From the NCBI GenBank assembly GCA_964036195.1, contig OZ038459.1, positions 14,319,206-14,383,205 of the forward strand: a stretch of 64,000 nucleotides of DNA, read 5' to 3'. Every line of letters starts with the position of its first letter. Position 1 is the first letter of the stretch. The notes below the pieces were generated by a model. The model was not told the DNA's origin and made no database searches. It saw only the letters and a program-made list of their open reading frames with translations. Positions 1 to 11,022 of the stretch are shown piece by piece. A program made the position numbers and the translations under genes. Origin of the DNA: Sphaerolaimus hirsutus (taxonomy: Eukaryota; Nematoda; Chromadorea; Monhysterida; Sphaerolaimidae).

Positions 1-502
1 ACCCTAATTCACTTATAGTATTTTATTTGATGAGTAAAAGTACAATAATTATACTGTCATTTTTGTTGGAGTGCTAAATTTGAAGTCTGAAAATGCTGAT
101 ATGCTATTTTTTGCAACAAGCATTAAGCAATTCGGTTATAAGTATGAACTGTAATATCTACCAATTGTTGTTTGCCTGATACACTTTGATTCATCATGTT
201 TTTCTTCCATTTTCTACTTTTGACTGATGTGAACATTCTTAAAATCACTTGTACCATTCACATTTCAGTAAAAATATGATTAACCATGTCTGCAACCACA
301 TGAAAATACAATATGCCATATGAAATTTGCCTTGCTATACTGAAAGCAAATTGCAATATCGAATATTGAAATATCGAATATCGACCATTTTTTAATACCG
401 AATATCGATATCGAGGTTCCGTATCGTATCGAATATCGATTCTCGAGTTTCAGAAAAAAAAATCGAATATCGATATCGAAAAGTCATATCGTTCGAACCC
501 TA
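1..502. mobile_element. hAT-type MITE, H family, right part (cut by window edge)
   Basis: Right-hand part of an H-family element. It matches the body of the complete copy at 3574-4927 and ends in the same arrays of TCGATATCG / CGAATATCG steps followed by the terminal GTTCGAACCCTA. The left end and left target duplication lie outside the window. It sits in the intron just downstream of the exon ending at 544 (minus strand). No coding potential. Non-autonomous copy, class assigned from the complete copies, which have 8 bp duplications. Confidence 0.75.
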
Positions 503-543
503 CCGCCCCCCCCCCCCCTAGGAGACCCCAGCCCTGCACACAC

Positions 544-3500
544 CTCCCGCCGATTTCGTCGGTCCCGCCACATTTCCAGCGCGACCATGCGCACGCGGCC
601 GCCTCTGAACGCGCGTATCAGCGCCGCAATGTGCTCCGTCCAAAGCGGTGTGATTCGATCCAAGTCAAAAAAGTTGACAGATAGACCGAAGCGCTCAATA
701 TTCCGGTCCCATGGCGTCATTTGCGCATCTTCGGCGAGCACACGCTGCGGTATTTTTGTTGACATTGGGCTCGTAAAGGTATTTTTGTCGGAAACTTTTT
801 TTCAAAAAATTTTTAACTAAAGGACATTTGAAATATCTGAAAAATCGGAAAGCATAAATAGTTCTTAAAATACCGAACTTTTTTAAACCGAGCATATGGA
901 GGGTGATCTTCTAAAAGTGACGATCTAAAAAAAATTGAGACGATTTGAAATAATGATATTTCAGCGTTTGAACTTTACAATAAACATCGACCAAGCCCGT
1001 TGGACTCCACACATTGCTGAAAGGGAATTGGAAATGAAACTAAAAATGGAATTTTCTACAAATCGACTTTTTGGACTATTCGACTTATTCACTTCCACTT
1101 ATCGCAAAAAAGCGAACACACCAGGAGTTCGTGCAACTGTACCGCGCAACTGTATCTATGTTGGCTGTCTGGCGTGCCCAAAATTCTCCCTACACCCTCA
1201 TCGAGTAATTTCGCTAACTGCAGGACATCGCGGGATACGGCATCGTCACCTGTCCTTGCAACCTGAAAAAGAAAAAAAGTAGTGGCGTAAAAGTAATAAT
1301 GATAAATATAGTGATAGAAAATGGACTGAGACACTTCGGTAAATATACTTTATTGTAATTTTTTTTCTTCAAAAAATTGCATTTTCCGTTTTTTTAACCA
1401 TGAAATGACGTTTTTGAAGAATATTTTATAGCCAAACATCTCAGTAGTGCTTCACAGGTATTTTGCAAATTTTTCATGTAAGGATGAATTTCAAATACAA
1501 ATTAGTATTGTTATTTAGTACAAATAGGTTCTTTTTATAGGTTTAGTCAGTTTCAATGACTTCATTTCTGCATGCAAGCACCTAACAGCAAACTATGAGA
1601 TGTTCGTCGAGTAGTATTCATAAAAAATTCAGCGACGTTGTCTAGGGTTCAAACGGGATCCCGATCCCGAATCATTAGAAATTTCGGGATTTGGCAGTCC
1701 CGATCCCGAAATCTCAGAATAGCCAATCCCGATCACGATCCAGAAAATTTTGAAATTACGATCACGATCCTTTGACCCCAAGCCCCACCCCGATCCCGGA
1801 AAAATCAGTGGGAATTTAAAAAGTGAAAAAAGACGTTTTTGGACTAAACAATGTGAACGGCATCCATTTCATGCCACTTGTGTTTTAGACCTTTCTAAAC
1901 AACTGTGAAAGCCAGGATTTTGGCCAAAAGCTCAATCCTGAGACTAGGGTTCAAGCGGGATTGACTTTTCGGGGTCGGGATCAGGATTGGTTTTTTGAGA
2001 TTTCGGGATCGGGATCGGGATCGGGATTGGCCGGGATTGGGGTCACGGGATCGGGATCAGGATTGGCATTTTTTCGGGATCGGGATTGGGGTCTTGGGAT
2101 AGAGATTTTGGCCAATGTTTTGGCATCCACAGTTGTTCATAAAGGTCTAAAAACACTGTTGGATGCCAGAAACGTGGCATAAAATGAACGCTGGGGGTTT
2201 GCGTTCACATTTTTGCATGCAAAAACGTCGTTTTTTCACTATTGATAATTTCCACTAATTTTTCCGGGATCGGGATCCCGGACTTTGGAGTTTCTCGGGA
2301 TCGGGTTCGGGATTTGAAAAGTTTCGGGATCGGGACTGCTAAATCCCGGAATTTCACGGGATCCGGGATCGGGATCCCGTTTGAACCCTACCTGAGACCC
2401 ATATCCTGATCCCGAAAAATGCCAATCCCGATCCCGTGGCCCCAATCCCGATCCCGTGGCCCCAATCCCGATCCCGTGGCCCCAATCCCGATCCCGAAAT
2501 ATCAAAAAACCATCCCGATCAGGGACGTATCCAGGATTTTTGAGCGGGGGGGCGGGCTGCTTGTTTACGGGGGCCGGCGAACGGGGGGGGGGGCTCAGCC
2601 CCCCCCCCCCAATTTTTTGCCCGGAAAGGCGTTTTGGCGCTAGCGCCATACAAAGGCGCTACGCCATGGCGCTATTGGCGTTGGCGCCAGCGCCAGGAAC
2701 CGCTTTATATGTACCTAAATATGCATACATATACAGCGAAAGTCGCAAAAATGTGTTCATTTCCAAAACTATTGGTTTACAGGGATCGATCCGCTGAACA
2801 TACAATGCATGGGGAAGAAATTGCGCGCTTGCGTGCAAATTTTTTAAGAAACATCGAAAAATATATAATCGGAAATATACTAGGAAAAGTCGCAATTTCT
2901 GCAACTTTTTAGGTCTCACCCCGAGAGGGAGGGGGGGCTGTAGCCCCCCCGCCCCCCCCCCCTCTGGATACGTCCTTGATCCCGATCCCGGAAAGTCGAG
3001 CCCGTTTGAAGGCTAACGCTGTCCGCACGTCAGGGGTCTCCAAGATTTTGGCCCTTGCAGGGGCTGGATTGATAGCAAATCGCTCCTCCCGAGGGATAGA
3101 TAGCTGAAAATATTTCCTGGGGGGGGGGCTGGGGGGGGGCTCACGGGGGCAAAATATATAGGCTTTTTCAGTGCATAGAAGGCCGAAAGGGGGAAAAATC
3201 GCTAGTAATTGGTTAAAAGTGGCTCAAAGTAGGTTTAAAATGGCTAAAAACAAGCATATAACCATGCATATAGCTGGAGAGCACGATTTTGAAGGTGAAA
3301 AACTATAAAAAGGTGCGAAAATTAGTGATTTTGAGCGAAAATTGGGGGAAAACTTCTCAAAAACCACTCCAGATAGATAGATAGCTGAGCGATTTGGGAG
3401 GGGGGGTCTTTGTGGGGAGTAGCCAAAAAAATTTCCTCGGGATAGATGGATAGCTGAGCAGCCTCCGGGATAGATAGATAGCTGGCAGATTTGGGGGGGG

Positions 3501-5452
3501 GGGGGGCAGCCCCCCCCTAGGAGACCCCTGCTGCACGTTGCGGCAACGCCATCCCTGGCAGGTTAGCCCTGATTAGGGTTCAAACGATATATTGTATCAA
3601 ATATCGGATATCGACCATTTTTTAATATTGAATATCGATATTGAAAATTTTGAAAAAATATCGAACATCGATATCGAAAATTTTGAAAAAATATCGAATA
3701 TTTATTTATTCGATAGATCGACCATTTATTCGATATTGAACCTGTATTGTGTCCCTAATTATAATTAAAGTTATTGTTTTCATTTTGAGATGTTTGTGAT
3801 TGATCTGATTTCTTATAGTATTTTATTTGATGAGTAAAAGTACAATATTTATAATGTCATTTTTATTGGAGTGCTAAATTTGAAGCCTGAAAATGCTGAT
3901 ATGCTTTTTTTGCAACATGCATTAAGCAATTCAGTTATAAGTAGGGTTTAAACGGGATTGACTTTTCGAGATCGGGATTGGTTTTTTGAGATTTTGGGAT
4001 CGGGATTGGCCTTTTGGGATCGGGATTGGCTTTTTGAGATTTTGGGATTGGGATTGACCTTTCAGGATTGGGATCGGCATTAAGGCCTAAAAAATTGGTT
4101 TTCAGGGGGGTTTTTTGCTGAAATTTCACAAGATAACCCAAAAAACAAAAAAAACAATGGATGCCAAAAACGTTGGATTAAATTAGCATACAAAACAATG
4201 CTATAGCTTCATTTAGGCACTGCGCAATGGGCCGCCTGGCATTGTCACTCACACCACTGTCTACCATATGCATGTGTATTAACCTCAAACTATGATAATG
4301 GGCACTGTATCGAGTCCATTTGTAGTGGTGACCATGCCCATGGAACAGAGATATAGGGGGATGTGGGGAAATGCGCGTTTGCGCGCAAATTTTTTGCAAA
4401 CTGCCATTTCCAGCACCTTTTGTGTCTGTGAATCTTTCTGGGATCGGGATTGGGGCATTTTTTTCGGGATTGGCTTTTTCAAATTTCAGGATCGGGATCG
4501 GGATTGAGGTTTCGGGATCGGGACCACAAAATCCCGAAATTTCTCAGGATTCGGGATCGGGATCCCGTTTGAACCCTAGTTATAAGTATGAACTATAATA
4601 TCTACCAATTGTTGTTTGCCTGATACACTTTGATTCATCATATTTTTCTTCCATTTTCTATTTTTGACTGATGTAAACCTTTTTAAAACAACTTGTACCA
4701 TTTACATTTCAGTAAAGAGATGATTAACCACATGGAAATACAATATGCCGCTTGAAATTTGCCTTGCTATACCAAAAGCAAATTGCAATATCGAATATCG
4801 AAATATCGAATATCGACCATTTTTTAATATCGAATATCGAGGTTCCATATCGTATCGATATCGAATATAGAGTTTCAGAAAAAAATATCGAATACCGATA
4901 TCGAAAAGTCATATCGTTCGAACCCTAGCCCTGATTGATATGTACTGATTAAATGCCAGCACGGATGAGACAAGCGCCGAATGTCATAATCACAAGATGT
5001 CATAACCGATTAAAACTATTGTTCAAAACGCACCCGGCGCATGTGCGGCAGCACCACGGTCAGGAAAGCAGTCACTTCATCAAGGGACTCCGGTGGAAAC
5101 AGATTATCGACACGGAGTTGGCGGACATACGGATCGGGATCGTCCACGGTACCTTCCAGCAACGCCTACGAAGATTTCGATATATTTTAAACAATTTTCT
5201 TGATTTTAGAACCTGGTAAGTCACACACGGCTAATCAAAAAAATGCGTATGTAAAATAACATGTACACATTTGGCACTGTGCCAAACAACAAAACTCGCC
5301 CGAGACAGGCGTTCCAGATCCTCGCTGTTGCTTTCAAGAGCCCGCTGCAGACAAAATCGAACAAATCTAGTGCCCTTTTCCACAATGTTTGCCCAATGCG
5401 GATGCATTTCTCTTATCATGCGGATCAAAGCCATTTGTTCCACGCGAGCCAT
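544..5452 (-). CDS. Unknown gene, 5' portion, four exons (3' end outside window)
   Basis: I do not recognise the product. Reading splice sites on the minus strand gives four exons, each a whole number of codons: 5452-5267 (ATG start, 62 codons), 5165-5034 (44), 1262-1122 (47) and 744-544 (67), so 220 codons before the gene leaves the window on the left. Acceptors include a strong TTTTTTCTTTTTCAG before 1262; donors are GTACAT, GTGCGT, GTGTGT and GTGTGT. Every intron is phase 0 and all exons are open, whereas neighbouring frames are broken. The protein is soluble, rich in Leu, Arg and acidic residues, with no signal peptide or membrane segment, and looks helical (for example PPESLDEVTAFL in exon 2). 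The 3.8 kb intron 2 is filled by elements F1, F2, E3, Q1, H1 and F3. The start is the first ATG after an in-frame stop. Exon chain is convincing; function unknown. Confidence 0.6.
745..1121. other. Intron 3 of the unknown minus-strand gene
   Basis: AT-rich spacer between the exons at 1122-1262 and 544-744. No recognisable element, repeat or RNA gene. The acceptor for exon 4 is AAAATACCGCAG ending at 745 (minus strand). Confidence 0.4.
1945..2390. mobile_element. hAT-type MITE F2, nested in F1
   Basis: 446 bp, begins TAGGGTTCAAGCGGGATT and ends ATCCCGTTTGAACCCTA. Flanked by perfect 8 bp duplications CCTGAGAC at 1937-1944 and 2391-2398, which are themselves F1 sequence. Opposite orientation to F4 at 18837-19264, which it resembles throughout, including the central piece reading TTTATGCCACG in one direction. 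Non-autonomous. Confidence 0.92.
2520..2978. mobile_element. hAT-type element E3, nested in F1
   Basis: 459 bp with terminal repeats CAGGGACGTATCCAG and CTGGATACGTCCTTG (one mismatch), flanked by perfect 8 bp duplications ATCCCGAT (2512-2519 and 2979-2986). Ends fit the hAT pattern YARNG. Contains G and C runs just inside both ends and a GCGCCATGGCGC-rich stretch at 2636-2695 resembling the S family. No coding capacity. Confidence 0.9.
3031..3530. mobile_element. hAT-type element Q1
   Basis: 500 bp, begins CAGGGGTCTCCAAG and ends CTAGGAGACCCCTG. Flanks are CCGCACGT (3023-3030) and CTGCACGT (3531-3538), an 8 bp duplication with one mismatch. Several ATAGATAGCTGAG-type repeats lie inside (near 3103, 3370, 3440, 3473). 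Its left duplication abuts the right one of F1, so two elements landed side by side. Non-coding. Confidence 0.85.
3574..4927. mobile_element. hAT-type MITE H1, complete, interrupted by F3
   Basis: Begins TAGGGTTCAAACGATAT and ends ATATCGTTCGAACCCTA, flanked by perfect 8 bp duplications GCCCTGAT (3566-3573 and 4928-4935). Inside both ends are degenerate arrays of TCGATATCGAATATCG steps. The core is AT-rich and shared with the copies at 1-502 and 31843-33248. Element F3 is inserted at 3942-4578. Non-coding. Confidence 0.92.
3942..4578. mobile_element. hAT-type MITE F3, nested in H1
   Basis: 637 bp, begins TAGGGTTTAAACGGGATT and ends ATCCCGTTTGAACCCTA, flanked by perfect 8 bp duplications GTTATAAG (3934-3941 and 4579-4586). 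The uninterrupted site is visible at about 137-160 in the copy at the window start (GGTTATAAGTATGAAC). Longer than other F copies because of a different core at 4150-4430. Confidence 0.92.
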
Positions 5453-5471
5453 TGCGTAGATTTTCAGTCAG

Positions 5472-5803
5472 ATGGAAAGCGACAAAATGGAATGTAAGCT
5501 GTTAGAGGAAGAAAAGGCATGCGGTGAGTCAGCTAATTATATTTCGTAAGATATCCTTTTGTTTTGTTTTATGTATCTTATTAAGGGAACCATATCGTAT
5601 TAACACTTGGCTACCGGCCAAAAATCTATGTTGGCAGTAAGCCAAAAATTCGAAATCGCCATAAATATAAATATACGGCCGTTGACGATGGCAAACAGGC
5701 GCGGCGGGCTCTATGCCCGCGCCGATGGCACGTCGATCCTCGCCTGCTTCGGTATCACAAAGTTTGGGCATCATGTGGCCAATTTTTACATTCAATTCAT
5801 TAG
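5472..5803 (+). CDS. Short two-exon gene, divergent from the unknown minus gene
   Basis: Exon 1 runs from the ATG at 5472 to 5523 and ends at a consensus donor GTGAGT. Exon 2 begins at 5586 after TATCTTATTAAG and reads to a TAG at 5801-5803. The 62 bp intron and matching phase (1 nt carried over) give 89 codons. The N-terminus is acidic with Met, Cys and Lys (MESDKMECK); the rest is basic, rich in Arg, Lys and Tyr, with no signal peptide. No family recognised. The ATG lies only 20 bp from the minus-strand ATG at 5452, so the two 5' ends overlap. It could have upstream exons (CAG precedes the ATG), and a different reading of exon 2 on the minus strand is possible. Confidence 0.4.
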
Positions 5804-5960
5804 CGACCATCTGGTCGCTTTATTCTTAATTCAGGCACCATTAGCGACAGTTATCGTCTCTTAATTGCATTCAGGCGAAATTATCTACAGTTCTGGTCAC
5901 TAAGTTGCACTCAGGCGCCATTTGTGACCAGTTCTGGTCACTTAATTGCATCTCGCGGCT
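5804..5960. repeat. Short tandem repeat, about 48 bp unit, 3 copies
   Basis: Recurrent pieces CAGTTCTGGTCAC, TTGCAYTCAGGCG and related variants recur about every 48 bp (for example 5872, 5920). Degenerate. The stretch 5961-6106 after it holds nothing I can identify. Confidence 0.45.
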
Positions 5961-6190
5961 ATTTGCGGTGACGAGGGCAAAAATGCTGCGTCTTTCACTT
6001 TCCTTTGTACAATACGTAACTAGAAAATTGGACGACGGCCAAATGTTAATAAGTACAGCGACCCCTTATTAATGGCATTAATGAATTTGCGTATGCACAC
6101 ACTTACAGTGTGAGCAGAAATTCCTGTGCGTATTGGCACCGACCCAAGTGCCACTGTTACTCCGCGCACTCGCGCCAGCCTACATCTTAA

Positions 6191-9100
6191 GACTCGCTTC
6201 GCCTAAGGACCAAACCTCCCTTGTTACAAAAAATTTTTTTGCGTTTTTTTCCATGGATTTGGAATCTCCATAACCAGAAACTTAAAATTTCCTTCCATGC
6301 ATATATCCGGAAATGTCATCTTCCTACTGAAAAAATTGATCAAAGTCAAAAGTCACCGTTTTTCAGGCTGTTTTTTGGAAATTCATAACTTTTGTTTGAC
6401 TTTATCTATCAATATAATATTTTGTATTTTTATTAAGAAAGTTGTGGAGATTAATTGGCCCATACAAACTAGTTTCATCAAATGTTTTTTTCTCAATGAA
6501 AATGATGGCTGAAATTTTGAAAATGGCATCAAATTTTCAGTTTGTAATTGAGAGCTTAGCTTTTTTTGCAAAAACTGTGCCCAATTGCATAGTTTATTTT
6601 ACAAAAATAAAATAGAAAAAGTAGGTCTGCCAATTTTTGCCACAACAGTTTGAAACAGCCCGACACCCGTCTCACCACCACAGACAATCCCACTCTGAAG
6701 ACTCAGATGAAGTTGTATGAAAAAAGTTTCCATCATAAACTGAGGTTATTTTTCCATGTTCTTTCATTTGTATATCTCCATTTTTTATTAAACATACTTT
6801 GGATAGGTGCTGTCATACAAAAATGCACTTTTCACATAAAAAATTGTGACCCCCATTTTTATGGTGGATTTGGAATCTTCATACATAGAAACTAAAAATT
6901 TCCTTCCATACATATATCTGGAAATGCCATCTTCCACTAAAAATATAGATAAAAGTCAAAAATCATACTTTTTTCTGGATGTTTCTTAGGAAATTCAAAA
7001 CTTTTGCTTGACATCATCTATCAATGTGATATTTTGGATTTTTACCAAGATAGTTTTGGAGATTAATTGGCCCATACAAACAAACTTCATCAGACTTTGT
7101 TTTCTCACTGAAAATTGTGGCTGAAAATTTGAAAATGGCGCCAAATTTTTTGTTCTGAATTGAGAGCTTAGCTTTTTTCACAAAAACTGTGCTCAATTGC
7201 ACAGTTTATGATAAAAAAATAAAATCCAAAAACTATGTCTGCACTTTTTTACCACAGCAGTTTGAAATGATCAACAACGCAGATGTCATGATCACAGACA
7301 ATCCCACTCTGAAGACTCAGATGAAGTTTTATAAAAAAAGTTTCCATTATATTCTTAGGTTATTTTATCATGCTCTTTCATATGTATGTCTCCATTTTTT
7401 ATTAAACACACTTTGAAAGGGTGCTGTCATACAAAAGTGTACTTTTTTAGCAAATATCACAAGTGTGATCATGTAAAATCCAAAAAAAAATTCATTTTTA
7501 CCATTAGCTAACTGTTCTGACAGTAATTTTTAGCTGGCCATTTGGTTATTTTATGTTTCTGTTTGCAATCTAATTGCTATGAACTAATGTTGGGACATGA
7601 TATTCACATGTGATCATGCTTGTGATATTTATTTTTTTATGCAAGTGCAATTTAGCAGAAACATAAAATAACCAAATGGCCAGCTGAAAGCTACTGTCAG
7701 AACTGTTAGCTACTAGTACAAATGAATAATTTTTGGATTTAACATGACCACACTTGTGATATGTGCTAAAAAGTACACTTTTGTATGACAGCACCCTTTC
7801 AAAGTGTGTTTAATAAAAAATGGAGACATACAAATGAAAGAGCATGATAAAATAACCTAAGAATATAATGGAAACTTTTTTCATAAAACTTCATCTAAGT
7901 CTTCAGAGTGGGATTGTCTGTGATCGTGACATCTGCGTTGTTGATCATTTCAAACTGCTGTGGTAAAAAAGTGCAGACCTACTTTTTGGATTTTATTTTT
8001 TTATCATAAACTATGCAATTGAGCACAGTTTTTGTGAAAAAAGCTAAGCTCTCAATTCAGAACAAAAAACTTGGAGCCATTTTCAAAATTTCAGCCACAA
8101 TTTTCAGTGAGAAAAAAAATCTGATGAAGTTTGATTGTATGGGCCAATTAATCTCCAAAACTATATTAATAAAAATCCAAAATATCAAATTGATAGATGA
8201 TGTCAAGCAAATGTTTTGAATTCCCAAAGAAACGTCTGGAAAAAAGTTGATTTTTGACTAGGGTTGGCCGATGTTTTTTTTAAAACGTTTTTTATTTAAA
8301 AAAAACGTTTTTTTTTTTAAAAAAACATGACGTCCGAAATGTTTTTTTTTTTTAAAAAAACATCAACCGAAATTTTTAGTACTAAGCACTAGGTATTTTG
8401 CAAAATTTTTGCGCGCAAGCGCGCAATTTCACACACAAATTGACATTGGTGGTTGTTTTAATTGGTTTTGTGGCATTTTTAGTATCAAAGTATCCATTTC
8501 TATGTGCTACCATGGGTTAATAAGCCGTCATATGTTGCTGTAGTATATAATATTGAGGTAATGTGCTTCCATGTACCTCCACAGTGTGTAACTTCACTCT
8601 CAAAGTAACAACCTCGTTTTATAACCTTGTTTGATCACTATTCCGTGCCAAACTTTACCTGAAGTCACAAACATTCGACTATAAGGCGATATACGAACGA
8701 TATGTCGACGAAAAATGGATATTTTTGACACAAATCACCACTTATAATGCTATCCCATGGCTCCACAGACATTATATGGTCATATTTAACATCACAGAGT
8801 ATTGCCACTGTCTGATATACCTATATATGTTGACACAAGGTCATATCTGGGAGCTTTTAAAAAAAAACGTTTTTTATTAAAAAAAAACGTTTTTTTTAAT
8901 AAAAAAAAACGTTTTTTTTTATAAAAAAAACATCGAGTTAAAAAAAAAACGTTTTTTTTCCAACCCTATTTTTGACTTCAATCAATTTTTTTGTAGGAAG
9001 ATGGCATTTCCAGATATATGTATGGAAAGAAATTCTTAGTTTCTATGTACAAAGATTCCAAATGCACCATAAAAATGGGGCTCAGAATTTTTTATGTGAA

Positions 9101-9750
9101 AAGTGAATTTTTGTATGGAAGCACCCTTCCAAATTATGTTCAATAAAAAATGGAGATATACAAATGAAAGAACATGTAAAAATAACCTAAGTTTATGATG
9201 AAAACTTTTTTCATACAACTTCATCTGAGTCTTCAGAGTGGGATTGTCTGTGGTGGTGAGACGGGTGTCGGGCTGTTTCAAACTGTTGTGGCAAAAATTT
9301 GCAGACCTACTTTTTCTATTTTATTTTTGTAAAATAAACTATGCAATTGGGCACAGTTTTTGCAAAAAAAGCTAAGCTCTCAATTACAAACTGAAAATTT
9401 GATGCCATTTTCAAAATTTTAGCCATCATTTTCGTTGAGAAAAAAACATTTGATGAAACTAGTTTGTATGGGCCAATTAATCTCCACAACTTTCTTAATA
9501 AAAATACAAAATATTGTATTGATAGATAAAGTCAAACAAAAGTTATGAATTTCCAAAAAACAGCCTGAAAAATGGTGACTTTTGACTTTGATCAATTTTT
9601 TCAGTAGGAAGATGACATTTCCAGATATATGCATGGAAGGAAACTTTAAGTTTCTAGTTATGGAGATTCCAAATCCATGAAAAAAAACGCAAAAAAAATT
9701 TTTGTAACAGGAACAAAATAGGCATGTTTGGTTCTTAGGCGAAGCGAGTC
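6191..9750. mobile_element. Large palindromic element with TTAA target duplication
   Basis: Begins GACTCGCTTCGCCTAAG and ends with its exact complement CTTAGGCGAAGCGAGTC, flanked by TTAA at 6187-6190 and 9751-9754. The empty site with a single TTAA is at 10085-10090. The whole element is an imperfect inverted repeat: the left arm (6191 to about 7595) is matched by the right arm (about 7610 to 9750), centred near 7600, for example CTGGCCATTTGGTTATTTTA at 7532. The right arm is longer because it carries hAT element T1 (8259-8968). TTAA targets are used by piggyBac, Kolobok and some related groups. No transposase is encoded, so it is non-autonomous. Confidence 0.88.
8259..8968. mobile_element. 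hAT-type MITE T1, nested in the palindromic element
   Basis: 710 bp, begins TAGGGTTGGCC and ends CCAACCCTA, flanked by perfect 8 bp duplications TTTTTGAC (8251-8258 and 8969-8976). Both ends carry arrays of ACGTTTTTT / AAAAAACG steps, complementary to each other; the core (about 8400-8850) is unique and shared with T2 at 32025-32679. Non-coding. Confidence 0.93.
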
Positions 9751-10340
9751 TTAAAACTGCACGCGAATTTTGGCCTGGCCGCGCGCCCTGTTTTCCCTAT
9801 ACAAACTTGTGATTTTTGCGAACCTTTCGAGGCCCACCACGCGCTTGAAAATGGGAATTGTGGGTCGAGCGTATGCACACGGGGCTAAAATTATGTGCGT
9901 TCTCTGCCAGATGTAAAAAATCGTAGAAATTTAACTGTCGTTATTGAGCTCACACACAAAAAAAGGCGAGCCTGACGGAACGTTCATGATTTTTGGGGTT
10001 AGCGCTACAGTGTGCACAGAAATTCCTGTGCGTATTGGCACCGACCCAAGTGCCACTGTTACTCTGCGCACTCGCGCCAGCCTACATCTTAAAACTGCAC
10101 GCGAATTTTGGCCCGGCCGCGCGCCCCGTTTTCCCTATACAAACTTGTGATTTTTACGAACCTTTCGAAGCCCACCACGCGCTTGAAAATGGGAATTGTG
10201 GGTCGAGCGTACGCACAGGGGCTAAAATTATGTCCGTTCACTGTCAGATGTAAAAAATCGTAGAAATTTAATTGTCGTTATTGAGCTCACACACAAAAAA
10301 GGCGAGCCTGACGGAACGTTCGTGATTTTTGGGGTTAGCG

Positions 10341-10500
10341 CTAGTGGGCATTTACACGAAAGTGGGCGGAGCTTACGCTGACCGCCGCATGCAAAGCAAA
10401 ATATCTGCGCACACTGTAGTGTGCATTTACACGAAAGTGGGCGGAGCTTACGCTGACCGCCGCATGCAAAGCAAAATATCTGTGCACACTGTAGTTTGCA
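10341..10500. repeat. 75 bp tandem repeat, two copies
   Basis: The unit beginning GCATTTACACGAAAGTGGGC occurs at 10348 and again 75 bp later at 10423 with almost no change, ending GCACACTGTAGT. Because 75 is divisible by three, a long minus-strand ORF runs through it; I do not regard that as a gene. Confidence 0.85.
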
Positions 10501-10700
10501 TAGGATGAGACCCGTATGGGAACTTAGCAGTCGACCAAAATTTCGAAATATAGATATAAAGTAGGACCAAAATAACCATGTACATAGACAAAAATAGCGA
10601 TTATGAAGGTGAAAATTGGCAAAATGGAGCAATTTTAGCGATTTTGAGCAAAAAGTGGGCAAAAATCGCAGTATAATATGCAACTGATAACTTGGACGTG
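10501..10700. repeat. Fragment of the Y-type foldback repeat
   Basis: GACCCGTATGGGAACTTAGC and the following AATTTCGAAAT and TTTTGAGCAAAA blocks match the arms of the larger foldback at 43151-43982. Only one arm is present. The stretch 10701-11018 holds nothing identified. Confidence 0.5.
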
Positions 10701-11018
10701 GGCCATTAGATTGCCATAGATAACCCGTCCTTTGCATACAGTAGTAGCATATATTTGGATACAAAAATTAGCAAAGTTTGTGATGATTAAATTTTTATAT
10801 ACACTAGATTATGTTAATTATTTAAACACGTAAATGATTTATATATTATTTAAGTATTTATATTGGATAGATGGGTTTTAAGCAAGTTCACACAGCATGT
10901 TCACGTCTGTGCATTGGATGCATGTGACACAGCTGTGTGTGTGAACATTTTGTACCAAAATCTGAAAAATGTGACAGAGAGATACATTTTGGCCTCACTC
11001 GCTCAGTGCAATTGGGGC

Positions 11019-11022
11019 TTAC
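11019..11022. repeat. Target-site duplication TTAC of the LTR element (left)
   Basis: TTAC at 11019-11022 is repeated at 15645-15648 directly after the other LTR. A 4 bp duplication fits an LTR-retrotransposon integrase. Confidence 0.8.

Larger units (their letters stand above)
1643..3015. mobile_element. hAT-type MITE F1, split by two later insertions
   Basis: Begins TAGGGTTCAAACGGGATC and ends with the decayed complement CCCGTTTGAAGGCTA. Flanked by ACGTTGTC (1635-1642) and ACGCTGTC (3016-3023), an 8 bp target duplication with one mismatch. After removing the insertions at 1945-2390 and 2520-2978, about 450 bp remain, the size of the intact copies F2 and F4. The body is built from GATCGGGATCGGGATTGG-type steps near both ends. 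No protein. It is the oldest layer of this nest. Confidence 0.85.
6107..10345. repeat. 336 bp tandem duplication, first unit split by the palindromic element
   Basis: Unit 1 is 6107-6190 plus 9751-10009; unit 2 is 10010-10345. Both contain TTCCTGTGCGTATTGGCACC and CACCACGCGCTTGAAAATGG and differ at few positions. Unit 2 keeps the uninterrupted site CTACATCTTAAAACTGC that in unit 1 is split by 3.56 kb. The short ORFs here are not conserved in frame and I take none as genes. Confidence 0.85.

Noticed and set aside
2239-2649. ORFs reading PIPIPWPQSRS or SGSGSGLAGIG
   Set aside because: They are translations of GATCGGGATC steps in hAT element F1/F2 and recur in either strand of every F copy.
5529-5810. 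Minus-strand ORF starting at ATG 5810
   Set aside because: Overlaps the plus-strand exon 5586-5803, which has a matching donor and acceptor; the minus frame has no splice context. Not fully excluded.
8259-8968. T1 read as a Tc1/mariner MITE with TA duplication
   Set aside because: TA lies inside the terminal repeat TAGGG..CCCTA; the true flanks are the 8 bp TTTTTGAC, and T2 independently gives GTATAGCA.
10228-10764. 178-codon minus-strand ORF with a repeated 25-residue block
   Set aside because: The repeat comes from the 75 bp tandem duplication at 10341-10500, whose length preserves frame; no other coding sign.
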